Origin: Microglena sp. YARC
Taxonomy: Eukaryota > Chlorophyta > Chlorophyceae > Chlamydomonadales > Chlamydomonadaceae
Length of the DNA stretch: 64,000 nucleotides
NCBI GenBank assembly: GCA_022414725.1
Contig: CM039464.1
Span: forward strand, 25,634,950 to 25,698,949
Reading direction: 5' to 3'
Made by a program: the position numbers and the translations under genes. This document shows positions 43,844 to 54,023 of the stretch, piece by piece; the stretch's first letter is position 1; each line of letters opens with the position of its first letter. The notes beneath the pieces were generated by a model that worked only from the letters and a program-made list of their open reading frames with translations, did not search any database and was not told the origin of the DNA.

Positions 43844-44449
43844 GTCGGAGGATACCTAGACCACATGGCCCTTCACCAAATTATCCCCTCTATTTACCTT
43901 CCCATACCCCTGACTTTGACTGACACCCCCCCTCCTAGACCCCAACAACTAGTCACCCCCGTCAGCAAGGCCTCCATGAACGCCACTAGAAAGGCCATTG
44001 AAGAAACGCACACTACCTTCTTCATGGAACACACCCAGCCCATCAGGGACTGGTGGGACCAGGCCACCAACCTCGTAGGAGACAATTCCCTCCCATCCCA
44101 CCTCCACCACGTCAAATAAACTCTCCTTGCAAAAGGATTAGACCTCGACCATCTCAGCAACCAGATTATGGAACCTATTAGGATGGCCCTCACCACTATG
44201 TTTGACACCTGCCCTACCAGGAACCAAATCCCAGGGCACTTCCTTGACAGAAAGAAAAGCAAAGCCCACGCCAAAATCAACTCCCATATCCAACAGCTTA
44301 AGACGTACAGGAAACTCCTAACCACCGACCCCAACTCCTATCACACCGCCCATTCTACTCTCCTAGAAACATGCCATAACCATCCTAACACCCTCACCCA
44401 TATCCAGTTTGCCTCAGACCATGCCTCCCTCTTGGCTGCAATCCCTTGA
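43844..44449 (+). pseudogene. LINE endonuclease C-terminal end and linker to RT
   Basis: Resumes the APE frame with VGGYLDHMALHQII; the DH dyad with following hydrophobics matches the SDH motif that ends APE domains. It continues through a Pro-rich linker, a TAA at 44117-44119, and a helical stretch (AKINSHIQQLKTYRKLL) typical of the LINE EN-RT linker. A frameshift at about 44410-44450 leads into RT. Confidence 0.75.
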
Positions 44450-45821
44450 TGAGGCCTTCCCTGCCCTCCGGAGAATTCTCACGAACAGCAGACAAGCAGC
44501 TACCGCAACTGGCAAAGCAGCCTTCATGACCCAACTATCCAACAAACCTAAACAAGCCCACAGAAACATCTTCAAAACCTCTGAGAACCCGACGTCACCC
44601 CAGACCCTCCAAGACCTCACCACTGGCCAACACAAAACGTCCACTAATGACCTCCTGGACATCTTGGGGGAGCACATGGGACAAATGATGGCCCCCCCTC
44701 ACCACACGTGCACCGGCAAATACCTACCCCAAGACAGACAGACCGCCCCCCCTCCATGGGCCTCCCTGCTAGACACATTCTCCCTAGAAACCAAGGCCCA
44801 ACCCCGCCAACACTCCAACCCCATCCTACCCTACCTCATGGAGTTCTCCAATTACCAAACAGGCATCCAACACGTAGCAAAAAGCAAACAGGCTGGCCCA
44901 GACGGAATCCCCAATGAACTCCTAACCTGCCTCCCCTGGTCTTGGCACCACACCATACATAAAATGTTTGGGCTTATGTGGATCACTGGCTACACCCCCA
45001 TTTGCTGGAAGACCTCCAACACCATCATGCTTTACAAGAAAAGAGACCCCACCCAAGCCAACCACTACAGACCTATTGGCCTAAACAACACGATGGGTAA
45101 ATTGTGGACTAACATGGTTACAACAGTGATGTCCAAATACTTGGACCAATACCAAGTCCTCAGTGACTCCCAAGAGGGATTGAGACAGAACAGAAGCACC
45201 CATAGGCAGCTCACCCACCTCCTACATGACATCGAGGATGCGGCCCACTCAAGAAGAGACCTGTTTGCTGCCTACTTTGACTTCTCATCTGCCTTTAATA
45301 TGGTGGACCATGACAAGCTGCTCCAAACTATGTATGACCTTGGAATCCCGGTAGATGTCATTGAAACTGTGAAAGGAATTTACAACGGGGCTACCACCCA
45401 CATGTACCTCAACAACACCCAAGGCAAACCCATTCAAATCACACGAGGCACCATCCAAGGTGACACCCTCTCCCCCCTACTCTTCATCATCTTCATCGAA
45501 CCTCTCCTCAGATGGCTACAAGCCGGGGGCAGAGGATACAAGCAAGGCATAACCTCAACATCCAATACTGACCAAGATAAAACAGGTAGTCAAGGATATG
45601 CTGATGACACCAGTGTGGTCACTAACACAGCAGACAACCTCAAGGTACAATGCCTTAAAGTGCAACAATTCAGTACTTGGTCTGGGATTCCTCTTAACGG
45701 GGGTAAACGCATGATCACTGGCATATTGCATGGCTCCCACCCCAAGGATCCCACCAACCACAAGGCCCTAACCAAACTTCTTCACAACACCATCCTCATT
45801 AACGACACATGGGCTACATAA
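44409..45821 (+). pseudogene. LINE reverse transcriptase
   Basis: 470 codons. Blocks: KQAGPDGIPNELL, HYRPIGLNNTMGKLW, GLRQNRSTHRQL, AAYFDFSSAFNMVDH (motif A), GTIQGDTLSPLLF (motif B), GYADDTSVV (motif C, YADD at 45597) and PLNGGKRMI. The order and QGD-LSP signature are those of non-LTR RTs. The ORF itself is open, but upstream and downstream parts are in other frames (YKYLGVPV, motif E, follows at about 45840 after a stop at 45819). Confidence 0.92.
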
Positions 45822-47448
45822 CTTCCCCCCGATGAACCATACAAGTATCTAGGGGTGCCGGTTAGCCTCACCCTAAACTGGATACCCCTCATGAAACAAG
45901 CCCTGGCCCTCATACATAGTAAAGGACACCAAATCCTCACCACTGCCAAACCGAAAGGCGCCACCCCTCTCCAATGTCTCAGACTCATCACCACGTGTAT
46001 TAAACCTGCCATCACCTACCCTATGACTGTAGCACCCTACAGCTACTCGGATATAGGCATCTTAGACAAGGCCATATGGACCCTAGCTAAAAAATGCTGT
46101 GACCTACACCCCTCCTTCCCAACTGCTAGTGCTTCCTCCCCTTGGGATAGGCAGGATTGGGCATCCCCTTCCAAGTGGTGGATTATGCTCAAATTACAGC
46201 AGCCCACCTCACTAGGTCCCTCAACGACACAGGGAAACTAGGCAGGCTCACTACAGCCCTCCTCCACAAAGAAGCTGCTATGCTCTAGGGTATGGATCCT
46301 CTTACCTTGCCCAGCCACACACTTCAATACTTTACCCTGGCCAGGCAAATGCACATCCTCAAAAGAGCCTCCATCCAAATCCATATGGAGGATGAAACCC
46401 TACTCAACCCCCTTCAAGACTCCCTCCCGGACATACCCCAACACACCATTCCCCCCAATCTTCTCAAAACCCTTATCCCCTTGGGCATTACTTCCCTAGC
46501 TGACATTGTGAGCCCTGATGGGACCACAATCATCCCATCCAATACCCTCTCGCACACCTATGGCACAAGAGTCTCCACTAGGCATAAAGTTGCCCTCAAC
46601 AGACTCAGCCTACACCTGTGCTCTCCACCCCCACCTGGAAGCCTACCTCAACCCTACTCCTGCCACAGCCCCCTGCCCTTGGCATCGAGGACCCTCCCCA
46701 TCCACCTACGCATCCCCCTACGGCACATTACCAAGTTCTCCACATATACTATCAGCCACCACCTTAACAACTGGGACACCGCCCCCATACTGCCCCGACC
46801 CTTGACCCCCAAATGCCGGGCATCCCTACCCCAACCACAACACAGCCCCCCACGCATAATATCGAGGAGATCCCTGCCTCCAATGCACACATGTGGTGGG
46901 CCAGAGAGTCCTATCTTCACCCCACCAAGTATGCTCAAGCCTGGAGCACTGACCCCAAGATTGCTTGGACTGCCAGAATGCAATTCATCAGAAATGACAC
47001 CCACAAATGTACTGACGCCTCCTACTACAAACACCACACCATCCGTAAGAACAGCTCCCCCGACGACCTGGTGCATGCTGCCTCTACCCCAGACCTTCTT
47101 GCTCCCCCAACCCCTTCCAAGCTCCTCCACCTCCTATATGGCAACCAACACAGCCTGACCCACCTCCTGGGCTTCAGAGCCCAGAAGAGGGAGGCTAACG
47201 AACCTCGAGAAACCCCCCATCACAGATATTGTAGGGTCCAGAAAGCCCCATGCACCATTCTCTGCCACCATCTCCCTTGTTACGTAAGTGCTGGCCTCCC
47301 CGTGCATTCCCACACCTACTCATCTGCCACCTCCATTGTGGTCACATGGTCCCCCGCGGGGGACGGCCGTCCATCTCACAGAGGAACAAATCACCCTGCT
47401 GGTTGGTCCCACCAGATTTCAGGAACTCCTCCATGCCTACAACACTGA
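45822..47448 (+). pseudogene. LINE thumb and post-RT region, frameshifted
   Basis: Pieces of coding sequence appear in successive frames: EPYKYLGVPVSL and a helical thumb (45834-46150), 46292-46800 (MDPLTLPSHTLQYFTLARQM...) and 46813-47448 (HMWWARESYLHPTKYAQAW..., ETPHHRYCRVQK). No single frame is open. The composition and place fit the connection domain of a LINE ORF2. Confidence 0.6.
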
Positions 47449-47483
47449 AACTACCCCCAAAGCCCCCCCCCCCCCCCCCCCCC

Positions 47484-48600
47484 CCCTCCATTCCACCCAG
47501 ACAAGACCTCCACCTCACTAATCTCCAACAACAAGGACAATGGGCGGAGGGAGGAGAGTTTGATGCCAAATGGTACAGCGAACTCAGGCAAAACCTCATC
47601 ATTAACACGGCAGACCACCACCCAGACTGGGATATCCACCCCCCCGGCAAATACCACATACAGGCTGGTACCCTGAATGACAGGTACCACCACCTCCCCC
47701 CCCAACTCAACAACGGAGAAACCACCTACATCTACTCACCAACAGGCCAATGTGTCGGTCATATACCCCACTCCCAACTCCACCTCCTCAACCACAGATA
47801 CCATACCACCAAGGCACACTCTCCCCACCTCTGGACCCTCCACAGCACAGGAACCTTCGTTGGAGACGTAGCCACCCTCCTATCACAACACAAAGACACT
47901 ACCATCTCCAATGTCTCCCCTGCCATACACAAAGCTATGTCCACCCTGGGGATGACAATGGACCTTGACACGTCACCCCTCCTAATGAGTCCCCACATCC
48001 CCATGGGCAACACCCCCACCCCCATTGGCCAACTGTTTGGCTTAGGACCCCACTGCTACACCCAACCTTGGTACGGGGGAAACACACACCTCACCAGCCA
48101 GAACCCTGAAGAGGCCCACAAGTCTGTTCGATGGGCACTAGGCAGTGCCATACATGCTCACACCCTTGATATTCCCGTGTGCACCATCCTCTTGGTCCCA
48201 CACAAACCCACATATGCCCATAACGCCCTCCTAAATCACCCATGGGCTATGGAACTAGCCACTCTGCCTCCCAAGGCCAACCCCCTCACCCCCTCCCTAA
48301 TCTGGACGGGGGGCAAACTCACCCCTGCCAAGAGACACAGAGGAACCTACAAACTCATTGCCATCTCAAACCCAGCTGGCCATGCCAAGTACCTCCACAA
48401 CCCACCAACCACATGGGCCCTAACCATGAGGGACATGGGGGGCACTTCCATCCCCCGACCAGGTCCCCCCCCCTCTCAACTGGGCCTTCCTACCACCCAC
48501 CTACCCAAGGCACTTAGCTCCCTCCTTAAGACCTGGGCACAACAAACCACCCCCATGCAGATAGACCCCACACCCATAACACCCCCCGTGCTCCCATGCA
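47484..48600 (+). pseudogene. LINE block of unknown function between RT and RNase H
   Basis: Within the open frame 47250-49022, residues before RNase H include FDAKWYSELRQNLI, SVRWALGSAIHAHTLDIPVC, TILLVPHKPTYAHNALLNHP and YKLIAISNPAGHAK. The pattern (hydrophobic strand ending in VP, then HPW, then a Gly-linked strand) looks like a small folded enzymatic domain. I cannot name it. It begins after a C-run (47465-47486) of uncertain length. Confidence 0.5.
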
Positions 48601-49095
48601 CACATGCTATCCTACAAGCACCAAGCCTCGCTCTATACACAGATGGAATTGCCATCATAGACAAAGACGGCGTCCTACGCCTAGGGGCAGGCGTATACTC
48701 CCCCAGGGCCGCTGCACGTTGCCTCCGCATAGACCCTGGCGGACAGGGCATCACTGCCGACATCAATCGCGCCGAACTCGTGGCAATCCAACAAGCTCTC
48801 TTACACTCCGAAATACATGAAGAACTCACCATCTTCTCCGACAGCTTATGCTCCTTGCAACTTATTAACCTGCACATTTACCATCCCAGCAAGACCCGGG
48901 AAAACAAGCACCGCGACCTCCTGCAGGACATCGCCATCCACATTATCAACAGACACAACGCTGCTGCTACCACACGCCTGCTTAAGCAAGGTCCGATCTC
49001 ACTCAGGAATCGTAGGGAATGACGAGGCAGACGCGCTCGCGAAAGAAGCGACGGCAGGATATAATGTAATTGGACCAGTGAGAACAGGGGAACAT
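48601..49095 (+). pseudogene. LINE RNase H
   Basis: ALYTDGIAIIDKDGVLRLGAGVY (first Asp), INRAELVAIQQAL (Glu) and TIFSDSLCSLQLI (Asp) are in the frame ending at 49022. The last motif, VRSHSGIVGNDEADALAKEA (His and Asp), is in the next frame, so a single frameshift lies at about 48980-49000. RNase H removes RNA from the cDNA hybrid during LINE retrotransposition. Confidence 0.88.
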
Positions 49096-49260
49096 GCAGA
49101 CCTCAACATGCATTGGCCGTCTGTCCAGCCCCCCAAGTCTATTAATGGGGACCAGCCCCCCCCGGCACCCTGCCAACAATCTCACCAAGGGTATCAAGGC
49201 TAACCTCCCCACCCCCCTGCACACTGGGCATGCCAACACCACGGGCATATACTCCTCCAT

Positions 49261-50055
49261 GTGGGAGCAAGCCAACCTCTTCCTCCTCCCTCTAGTAATC
49301 GTTTCTGGCAATCCACCGACATCAAATGGTGGCAAAAAATACAAATCCACAAGGCTAGTTGGGGACGCTTATGGACTAGGAAACTGGCGTACAGATACAA
49401 ACGCCCCTATGGTACCAGCACTAGCCCCCCCTCTGATGATAACTGCCCTCTTTGTCGCAAAGCACAGGACGGAGCTGGCCATATTCTTGCTGGCTGCAGC
49501 CACCCTGTCTTCAAAGGAATGTATATTAACAGACATGATAAGGCGGTCCAACTCATCCAAAAGGCAGTAGCCAAAGGAGCTCTGGGGGCTCTCCCCATGA
49601 ACATGGATGCAGGCACTTGTGAAGCGACCTCCGACATTCCCACGAGACTCCCAACCACCCTCAACCCCCCTGATCTTCCCCAAGCCACACGGGATAAATA
49701 CAGGCCTGATCTCCTCCTCATTGACGACGAATCCAAACCAAGAAAAGCCTACCTAGTTGAACTGGGCTACTGCTCAGACACTAACCACCACATCGAATTC
49801 CAGGAAAAGAGCATTCAGCATAAGGAGCTCCAACGTATCCTTCAACAACAAGGATTCTTTGTCCACTACCTAGTCTTCACCATAGGTACCACTGGTACCA
49901 TACCAATCACAACTACTACCAATCTCTCCACCTTAGGGATCAGTCGCGAACACGTAGACAAACTCATCTCTAAGCTACACAGAGAATCCATCACCTCCTG
50001 TACCAGCATTCTTGCCACACGTCGCATGAAGGAGTCCCTCCTGCCCGGAGGGTGA
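49261..50055 (+). CDS. LINE C-terminal CCHC knuckle and RLE-like endonuclease
   Basis: The frame 49261-50055 has CPLCRKAQDGAGHILAGC (CCHC, from 49444), then YRPDLLLID...AYLVELGYC (RPD at 49702, Glu 16 residues on) and EKSIQHKELQRILQQQGF. A CCHC knuckle followed by (R/K)PD-x12-14-(D/E) is the arrangement of restriction-like endonucleases in R2, CRE and Dualen elements; the spacing here is slightly longer. Together with the APE domain, this is the dual-endonuclease signature. The TGA at 50053 ends ORF2. Confidence 0.75.
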   Translation: MGASQPLPPPSSNRFWQSTDIKWWQKIQIHKASWGRLWTRKLAYRYKRPYGTSTSPPSDDNCPLCRKAQDGAGHILAGCSHPVFKGMYINRHDKAVQLIQKAVAKGALGALPMNMDAGTCEATSDIPTRLPTTLNPPDLPQATRDKYRPDLLLIDDESKPRKAYLVELGYCSDTNHHIEFQEKSIQHKELQRILQQQGFFVHYLVFTIGTTGTIPITTTTNLSTLGISREHVDKLISKLHRESITSCTSILATRRMKESLLPGG

Positions 50056-50092
50056 CACTTACTATGTCTGCCATGGTGACTTTCCCCAGCTG

Positions 50093-50151
50093 CAGCGTAC
50101 GGGAGGGTCTCCTTAACACCACGCCCCTCCAGGCGTTATCTTTTTTTTTTT
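50093..50151 (+). repeat. LINE 3' end (SINE-shared tail)
   Basis: The 30 bases at 50111-50140 (ccttaacaccacgccc... to ggcgttatc) match the end of the SINE at 62578-62607 at 29 of 30 positions. ACGCC and GGCGT can form a stem. A T11 run follows, then the probable target duplication. Confidence 0.85.
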
Positions 50152-50159
50152 GCAGCTTA

Positions 50160-51630
50160 AGGAGCTGCCAGGGGGGTACAGACTTAAACTAAAGTAAGTC
50201 TATCAGAGGAAGGTGACAGGATACGGTCACACCTGAGGTCAGCTAACTTATTCCCCCTCTGATTGGGAAGTCGAAATCTGCTAAGACTTGTCAAATCAAG
50301 AGTGACATCAGGATAACTAAAATCAGAGGCGAGGGGGACTGATATGACTAAATGTAATACGTCCCGCACAGGGATCAGTTGGAATACATAAGGTCAGCAT
50401 ACTATTCCCCCCATAATTTGGGAGCTCTTAATGAATCCACAAATTACGGATGACATTATGAGAAATAACTTAAGGTAGACATCCCCCGCTGGCTCATAAC
50501 TATCAGTTCAGATGGAAGGATAGCATGAGGTACTTCCAGTATCATTTATAAGATATATGAAGGTAGGCTGGACAGTAATATAACTGTCTTCAATAGGGGA
50601 GCGACATGCTGAGAAATCATATTTGAAGACAGCATGTCACTAGAGGTGCCAATGTTGGCAAGAAAACTAGTCAAATTGCTGTGTCAGTACATGGCAGGAC
50701 AGGATTTAAATTCCTAGAGTGTTCATTGCTAAAACAACATACAAGTCAGAGGGCATATTTAAATGCCAGGTGCTGGGAAGTCATCCATGGTCAATAGCTT
50801 GGCTGCCATTTTGCTAGAGTTGTCGCAATGTTGGTAGGAGCTGGTGAGAAGCCAAAGGGCATGTAGGGCCTGCTGGGGAACTGCAGGTCAATTGCGTACT
50901 TATAGGGAGCTGCTGGGGTAATCAATCGGACTCTACTAGGGAGCTGCCAGGAGGGTAGGATTTGCTGGGAGATTGCAGATGAAGGGAGTGTATCTATGAC
51001 TGCTGCAGGAAAGGTGAAGACCAGGGTGGCTGCAGATCAGGGAAGCTGCCTATCAGGGTGGCTGCAGATCAGTTCAAAGACAATTATGTGACATGCAGAT
51101 TTTATTCAGGAAGCGAGGGTATCGCTCATTTTCTGGGGATCTGCATGCGAATGAAGGTCAATGTAATCATTGCGTGGTGAGTGCACATAAAACAGCGGTA
51201 CTGCGATAGGAGCAGATCAGTGTGCAGATCAGATCATAATTCTCAGATCAGTGCAGCATGAGATTATCAGATCAATGCATTCCCCCCGTTCAGCGAGGGT
51301 ATCGCTCACTCACAGCATGGGCAGTACACTAATGCATTGCAGTACATTGGTGCACATGTCAGGGAGTGGTATGCACAATTGTACATCTGTACAGTGAGGG
51401 TATCGCTCACTCACAGCATGGGCAATACACTAATGCATTGCAGCACATCTTGGCACATACGTCAGTGAGTGGTATGCACAATTGTACATATGTACGTCAG
51501 TACATTTGTGCATCATTGCATATACAAACATCAGCACATATACTCAGATCAGTGCAGCATGAGATTATCAGATCAGTGCATCCCCCCCGTTCAGTAATTA
51601 GCTATTTACATCCCCTCACAAGTCTATCAT
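50160..51630 (-). other. Internal region of the outer LTR element, no gene seen
   Basis: Holds short repeated modules (agctgccaggggg, ggtggctgcagatcag, gcgagggtatcgctcactca, cagatcagtgcagcatgaga), some in tandem around 51230-51600. No open frame of note on either strand. Confidence 0.5.
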
Positions 51631-52828
51631 CTATCCTATGCCAACAAGGATGTGTGGCGCCATGCGTGTTCTATTATGGCAATAGGGCCAGGGCAGGTGA
51701 AAGATGCCTTGGAAGGCAGAGGTGATGTGAGGGTGGTCGATGATGATGATTTCAATCAGAGCATCAGTGGGAGTGGGAGGCGTTGTGACATGCTCAGTGG
51801 ATGCGGTTGTGGATGAGGATAATGTGGATGTGTTGCCCTCAGTGGGGTATGATGTGGATATGTGTGTGTTGTCGCTATCAAGTGTAGTGGATGCACTTGC
51901 AAAGGTACTAAGGTCCCCCCCATGCAGGTGAGGATCAGGAAGACAGGTGTCTTCATGAGCAGTGCAGAATGCTGTGGTGGATGAGGACGTGTGGTCCTCA
52001 AGGTATGCAGTGTCTGATGTGTGTGAGGTGAATGTGTCCTCATCACGTGCACTGGATGTACTTGCATAGGTACTAAGGTCCCCCCCATGCAAGTGATCAT
52101 CAGCAAGGCAGGTGTCCCAATCAGCACCGCAGAATGCTGTTTGCGGTGTAGTGACAGAGTGGGCAGATGTGTCCTCATAAGAAGTACAGAATGCTGCAGC
52201 ATGTGATATGTATGGTGCTGGAACTGCATGTGAGGGTTCTGCATGTGAGGGTTCTGCATAGTTTTTCAGGTCCCCCCCATGCAAGCGCATAGCAAGATCA
52301 GTTGGTATGCTCCAGTGGCTAGTGTGTGTGGAGGTGGGAAAACTTGCCCTGACCCATTGATCATGGAGTTGCTGTTGGTTTGTCTCATATTCCATGTTGT
52401 GGATCTGACGCTCCAAGTTTTGGATTGTATGGTTACAGTTCTTGGATTTCATGGTTCTGTGTTTGGATCTTATAGTGCAACTCTGCGATAATGGGGTTTG
52501 GAGCAGGGTCTACTTTACGGGCAGGAACAGTCCTAGGGGCCTTCCTAAGGGTAGGGACAGTCCTAGGGTCAGGGACAGTTCTAGGGGCAGGGACAGTCCT
52601 AGGGGTCCTAAGGGTAGGGACAATCCTAGGGGCCTTCCTAAGGGTAGGGACAGTTCTAGAGGCAGGGACAGTCCTAGAGGCAGGGACAGTCCTAGGGGCA
52701 GAGATCATCCTAGGCTTGACACATATGCTGGTAGGCTGAGGTGTAGGGGCTGTAGCATCACTATCATCATGGCTATTTGAAGCTGTGGCTGGGGATTTTG
52801 TGCCATAAAAGCATTTCAGGTACGTCAT
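51631..52828 (-). CDS. Low-complexity gag-like ORFs of the outer element (two frames)
   Basis: On the same strand as the LTRs, 52828-52433 encodes a protein with repeated RTVPA/PRTVP units and then a coil-like KIQTQNHEIQEL. An overlapping frame, 52452-51631 (273 aa), starts MKSKNCNHTIQNLERQIHNM and contains three LHGGDLSTYAS-like repeats in a Ser/Thr-rich chain. A frameshift may separate one ancestral ORF. No zinc knuckle, protease or RT is visible. A structural gag-like role is inference from position and strand only. Confidence 0.35.
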
Positions 52829-53404
52829 AGTATGGAAGGGACCAGAGATATTTTTGCTTTTCAGCTCAGGTCTAATGCCAGGGGAAAGATACTAATTTAT
52901 CGTGCTCATGGAACTGGCTATCTCATGAGTGAGTAAACCCATGCGATTACCTAGCCAGGGACTGTCAGGAGGCCGAAGCTTGTCGTCCATGAATATTTCC
53001 CACAATTCGAAGCCATCTCTATCAAAGATCATGATGCGCAAGGAGTAGACGACGGTTGAAGCGAAGTCTAGCTAGAGCGTCCGCAATGATCAGAAGATTC
53101 CCCCCATGCTGGCTGGAAGTGGCTATTACAGCCGGAATGTGATGGAAATTGTAGCAGGTTACGAAGGACAGGGGGGGGGGGAGGAGGGAGGAGAGGGAGC
53201 TGGAGATGGAGGAGAGAGAGGAGAGAGGGTTTTGTCCGCCTTCACACCGATTTAATAAACCGGCCTGTGGGTGAATCGGGTGTGAAGCTTGTCGCTCTTC
53301 AGTCTTGGTCGTGTGTTTCGGATGTAGAGGGGAGGGGGCGTTTGACAGCGGAGGAGGATCCGAAGGGATCCGGTTGTTCTGAAATGATGTTGGTGCGTAG
53401 CAGG

Positions 53405-53453
<49 letters not shown>

Positions 53454-53762
53454 GGGTACGATGGTGTGCAGGGCTAAACTCCGTGGCACAACAATCTCAG
53501 AGGATTGTTCAACGCTGTATGTGATCTAATGAGTAGTACAACTCACGTCTGGGATCTACTGAGACTTCTGGACTGCGTCTACGGGGCGTCTTGAACGCAA
53601 AGTAGAGGCAACAACTGTTGTATGGGCAGTAGGCGAGGCAGCGCAGGAGTAGATTCCTCACAACGAAGCGTAGGCAATCCAGGGCCAGAAGCAATACTCA
53701 AGCCGTCGAGCAAGTCAGAGGGAAAACTATCACCTTGTGCAGGGGCTGAATCTCCGTGGCAC
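52829..53762 (-). other. 5' internal region of the outer LTR element with a G45 run
   Basis: Contains a G run at 53408-53452 (C run on the element's sense strand), a (GAG)n tract at 53175-53225, and the repeated phrase ctccgtggcaca at about 53478 and 53750. Probably untranslated leader; no convincing ORF. Confidence 0.45.
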
Positions 53763-53795
53763 AGGCGCAGTGGTTAGTGTGATGGGCCCATAACC
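53763..53795 (-). promoter_or_regulatory. Primer-binding site matching the 5' half of initiator tRNA-Met
   Basis: On the plus strand this reads ggcgcagtgg...gatgggcccataacc, ending exactly at the LTR. It matches the eukaryotic initiator tRNA-Met D arm to anticodon loop (GGCGCAGUGG...GGGCCCAUAACC) over roughly 30 bases with few changes. Copia-type elements prime from a tRNA cut in the anticodon loop, so the tRNA 5' half abutting the LTR fits. The match is longer than the usual ~15 bases. Confidence 0.8.
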
Positions 53796-54018
53796 TTTCA
53801 ATGCTATAGTTGTTACACGCTAGTGAACTGAAGAGAAGATGATGAAGAGCGCAACGAGTGCGCATATATAGAAGACGGGAGTCTGCAGGAAGATCCTGCA
53901 GACCCGTGCAGGCCATAGCTAACCTATGGCCTGGTGTCAGGCAACTCGGGTCCTGGAGGGACCAGGCGCCGGTATGCATTATGCCGACTCAGTGTCCGAC
54001 GTATATCGGACAATAACA
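53796..54018 (-). repeat. 5' LTR of outer element
   Basis: Same 223 bp with the TATA-like segment; right flank AAATA. The adjacent internal bases are the primer site. Confidence 0.88.
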
Positions 54019-54023
54019 AAATA

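Larger units (their letters stand above)
26365..50151 (+). mobile_element. Dualen/RandI-like non-LTR retrotransposon (LINE), interrupted by a DNA transposon
   Basis: Pieces 26365-30941 and 43844-50151 form one element when the CACTA-like insertion is removed: endonuclease reading resumes in frame across the junction (E codon GAG, then VGGYLDHMAL). The order is Josephin-like cysteine protease, APE endonuclease, RT, unknown block, RNase H, CCHC knuckle and RLE-like RPD...E domain. APE plus RLE plus RNase H plus cysteine protease is the known signature of Dualen elements of Chlamydomonas. It ends in a hairpin-forming ACGCC...GGCGT, then TATC and T11. A probable 8-bp duplication GCAGCTTA flanks it (26357-26364 and 50152-50159). 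ORFs contain stops and frameshifts, so this copy is dead. Confidence 0.8.
25807..54018 (-). mobile_element. Outer LTR retrotransposon (minus strand), interrupted by nested elements
   Basis: Two 223-bp LTRs (25807-26029 and 53796-54018) differ at three positions and are flanked by the perfect duplication AAATA (25802-25806 and 54019-54023). Reading the minus strand, the 5' LTR is followed directly by GGTTATGGGCCC, the anticodon-half primer site used by copia-type elements. The 3' LTR is preceded by a GGGGGGGA polypurine tract. Without the LINE the element is about 4.4 kb. I recognise no pol gene, so it is probably non-autonomous; the copia assignment rests on the primer site only. Confidence 0.85.

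Noticed and set aside
53763..53795. Independent tRNA-Met gene
   Set aside because: Only the 5' half is present, and it stops exactly at the LTR; a primer site explains it better.
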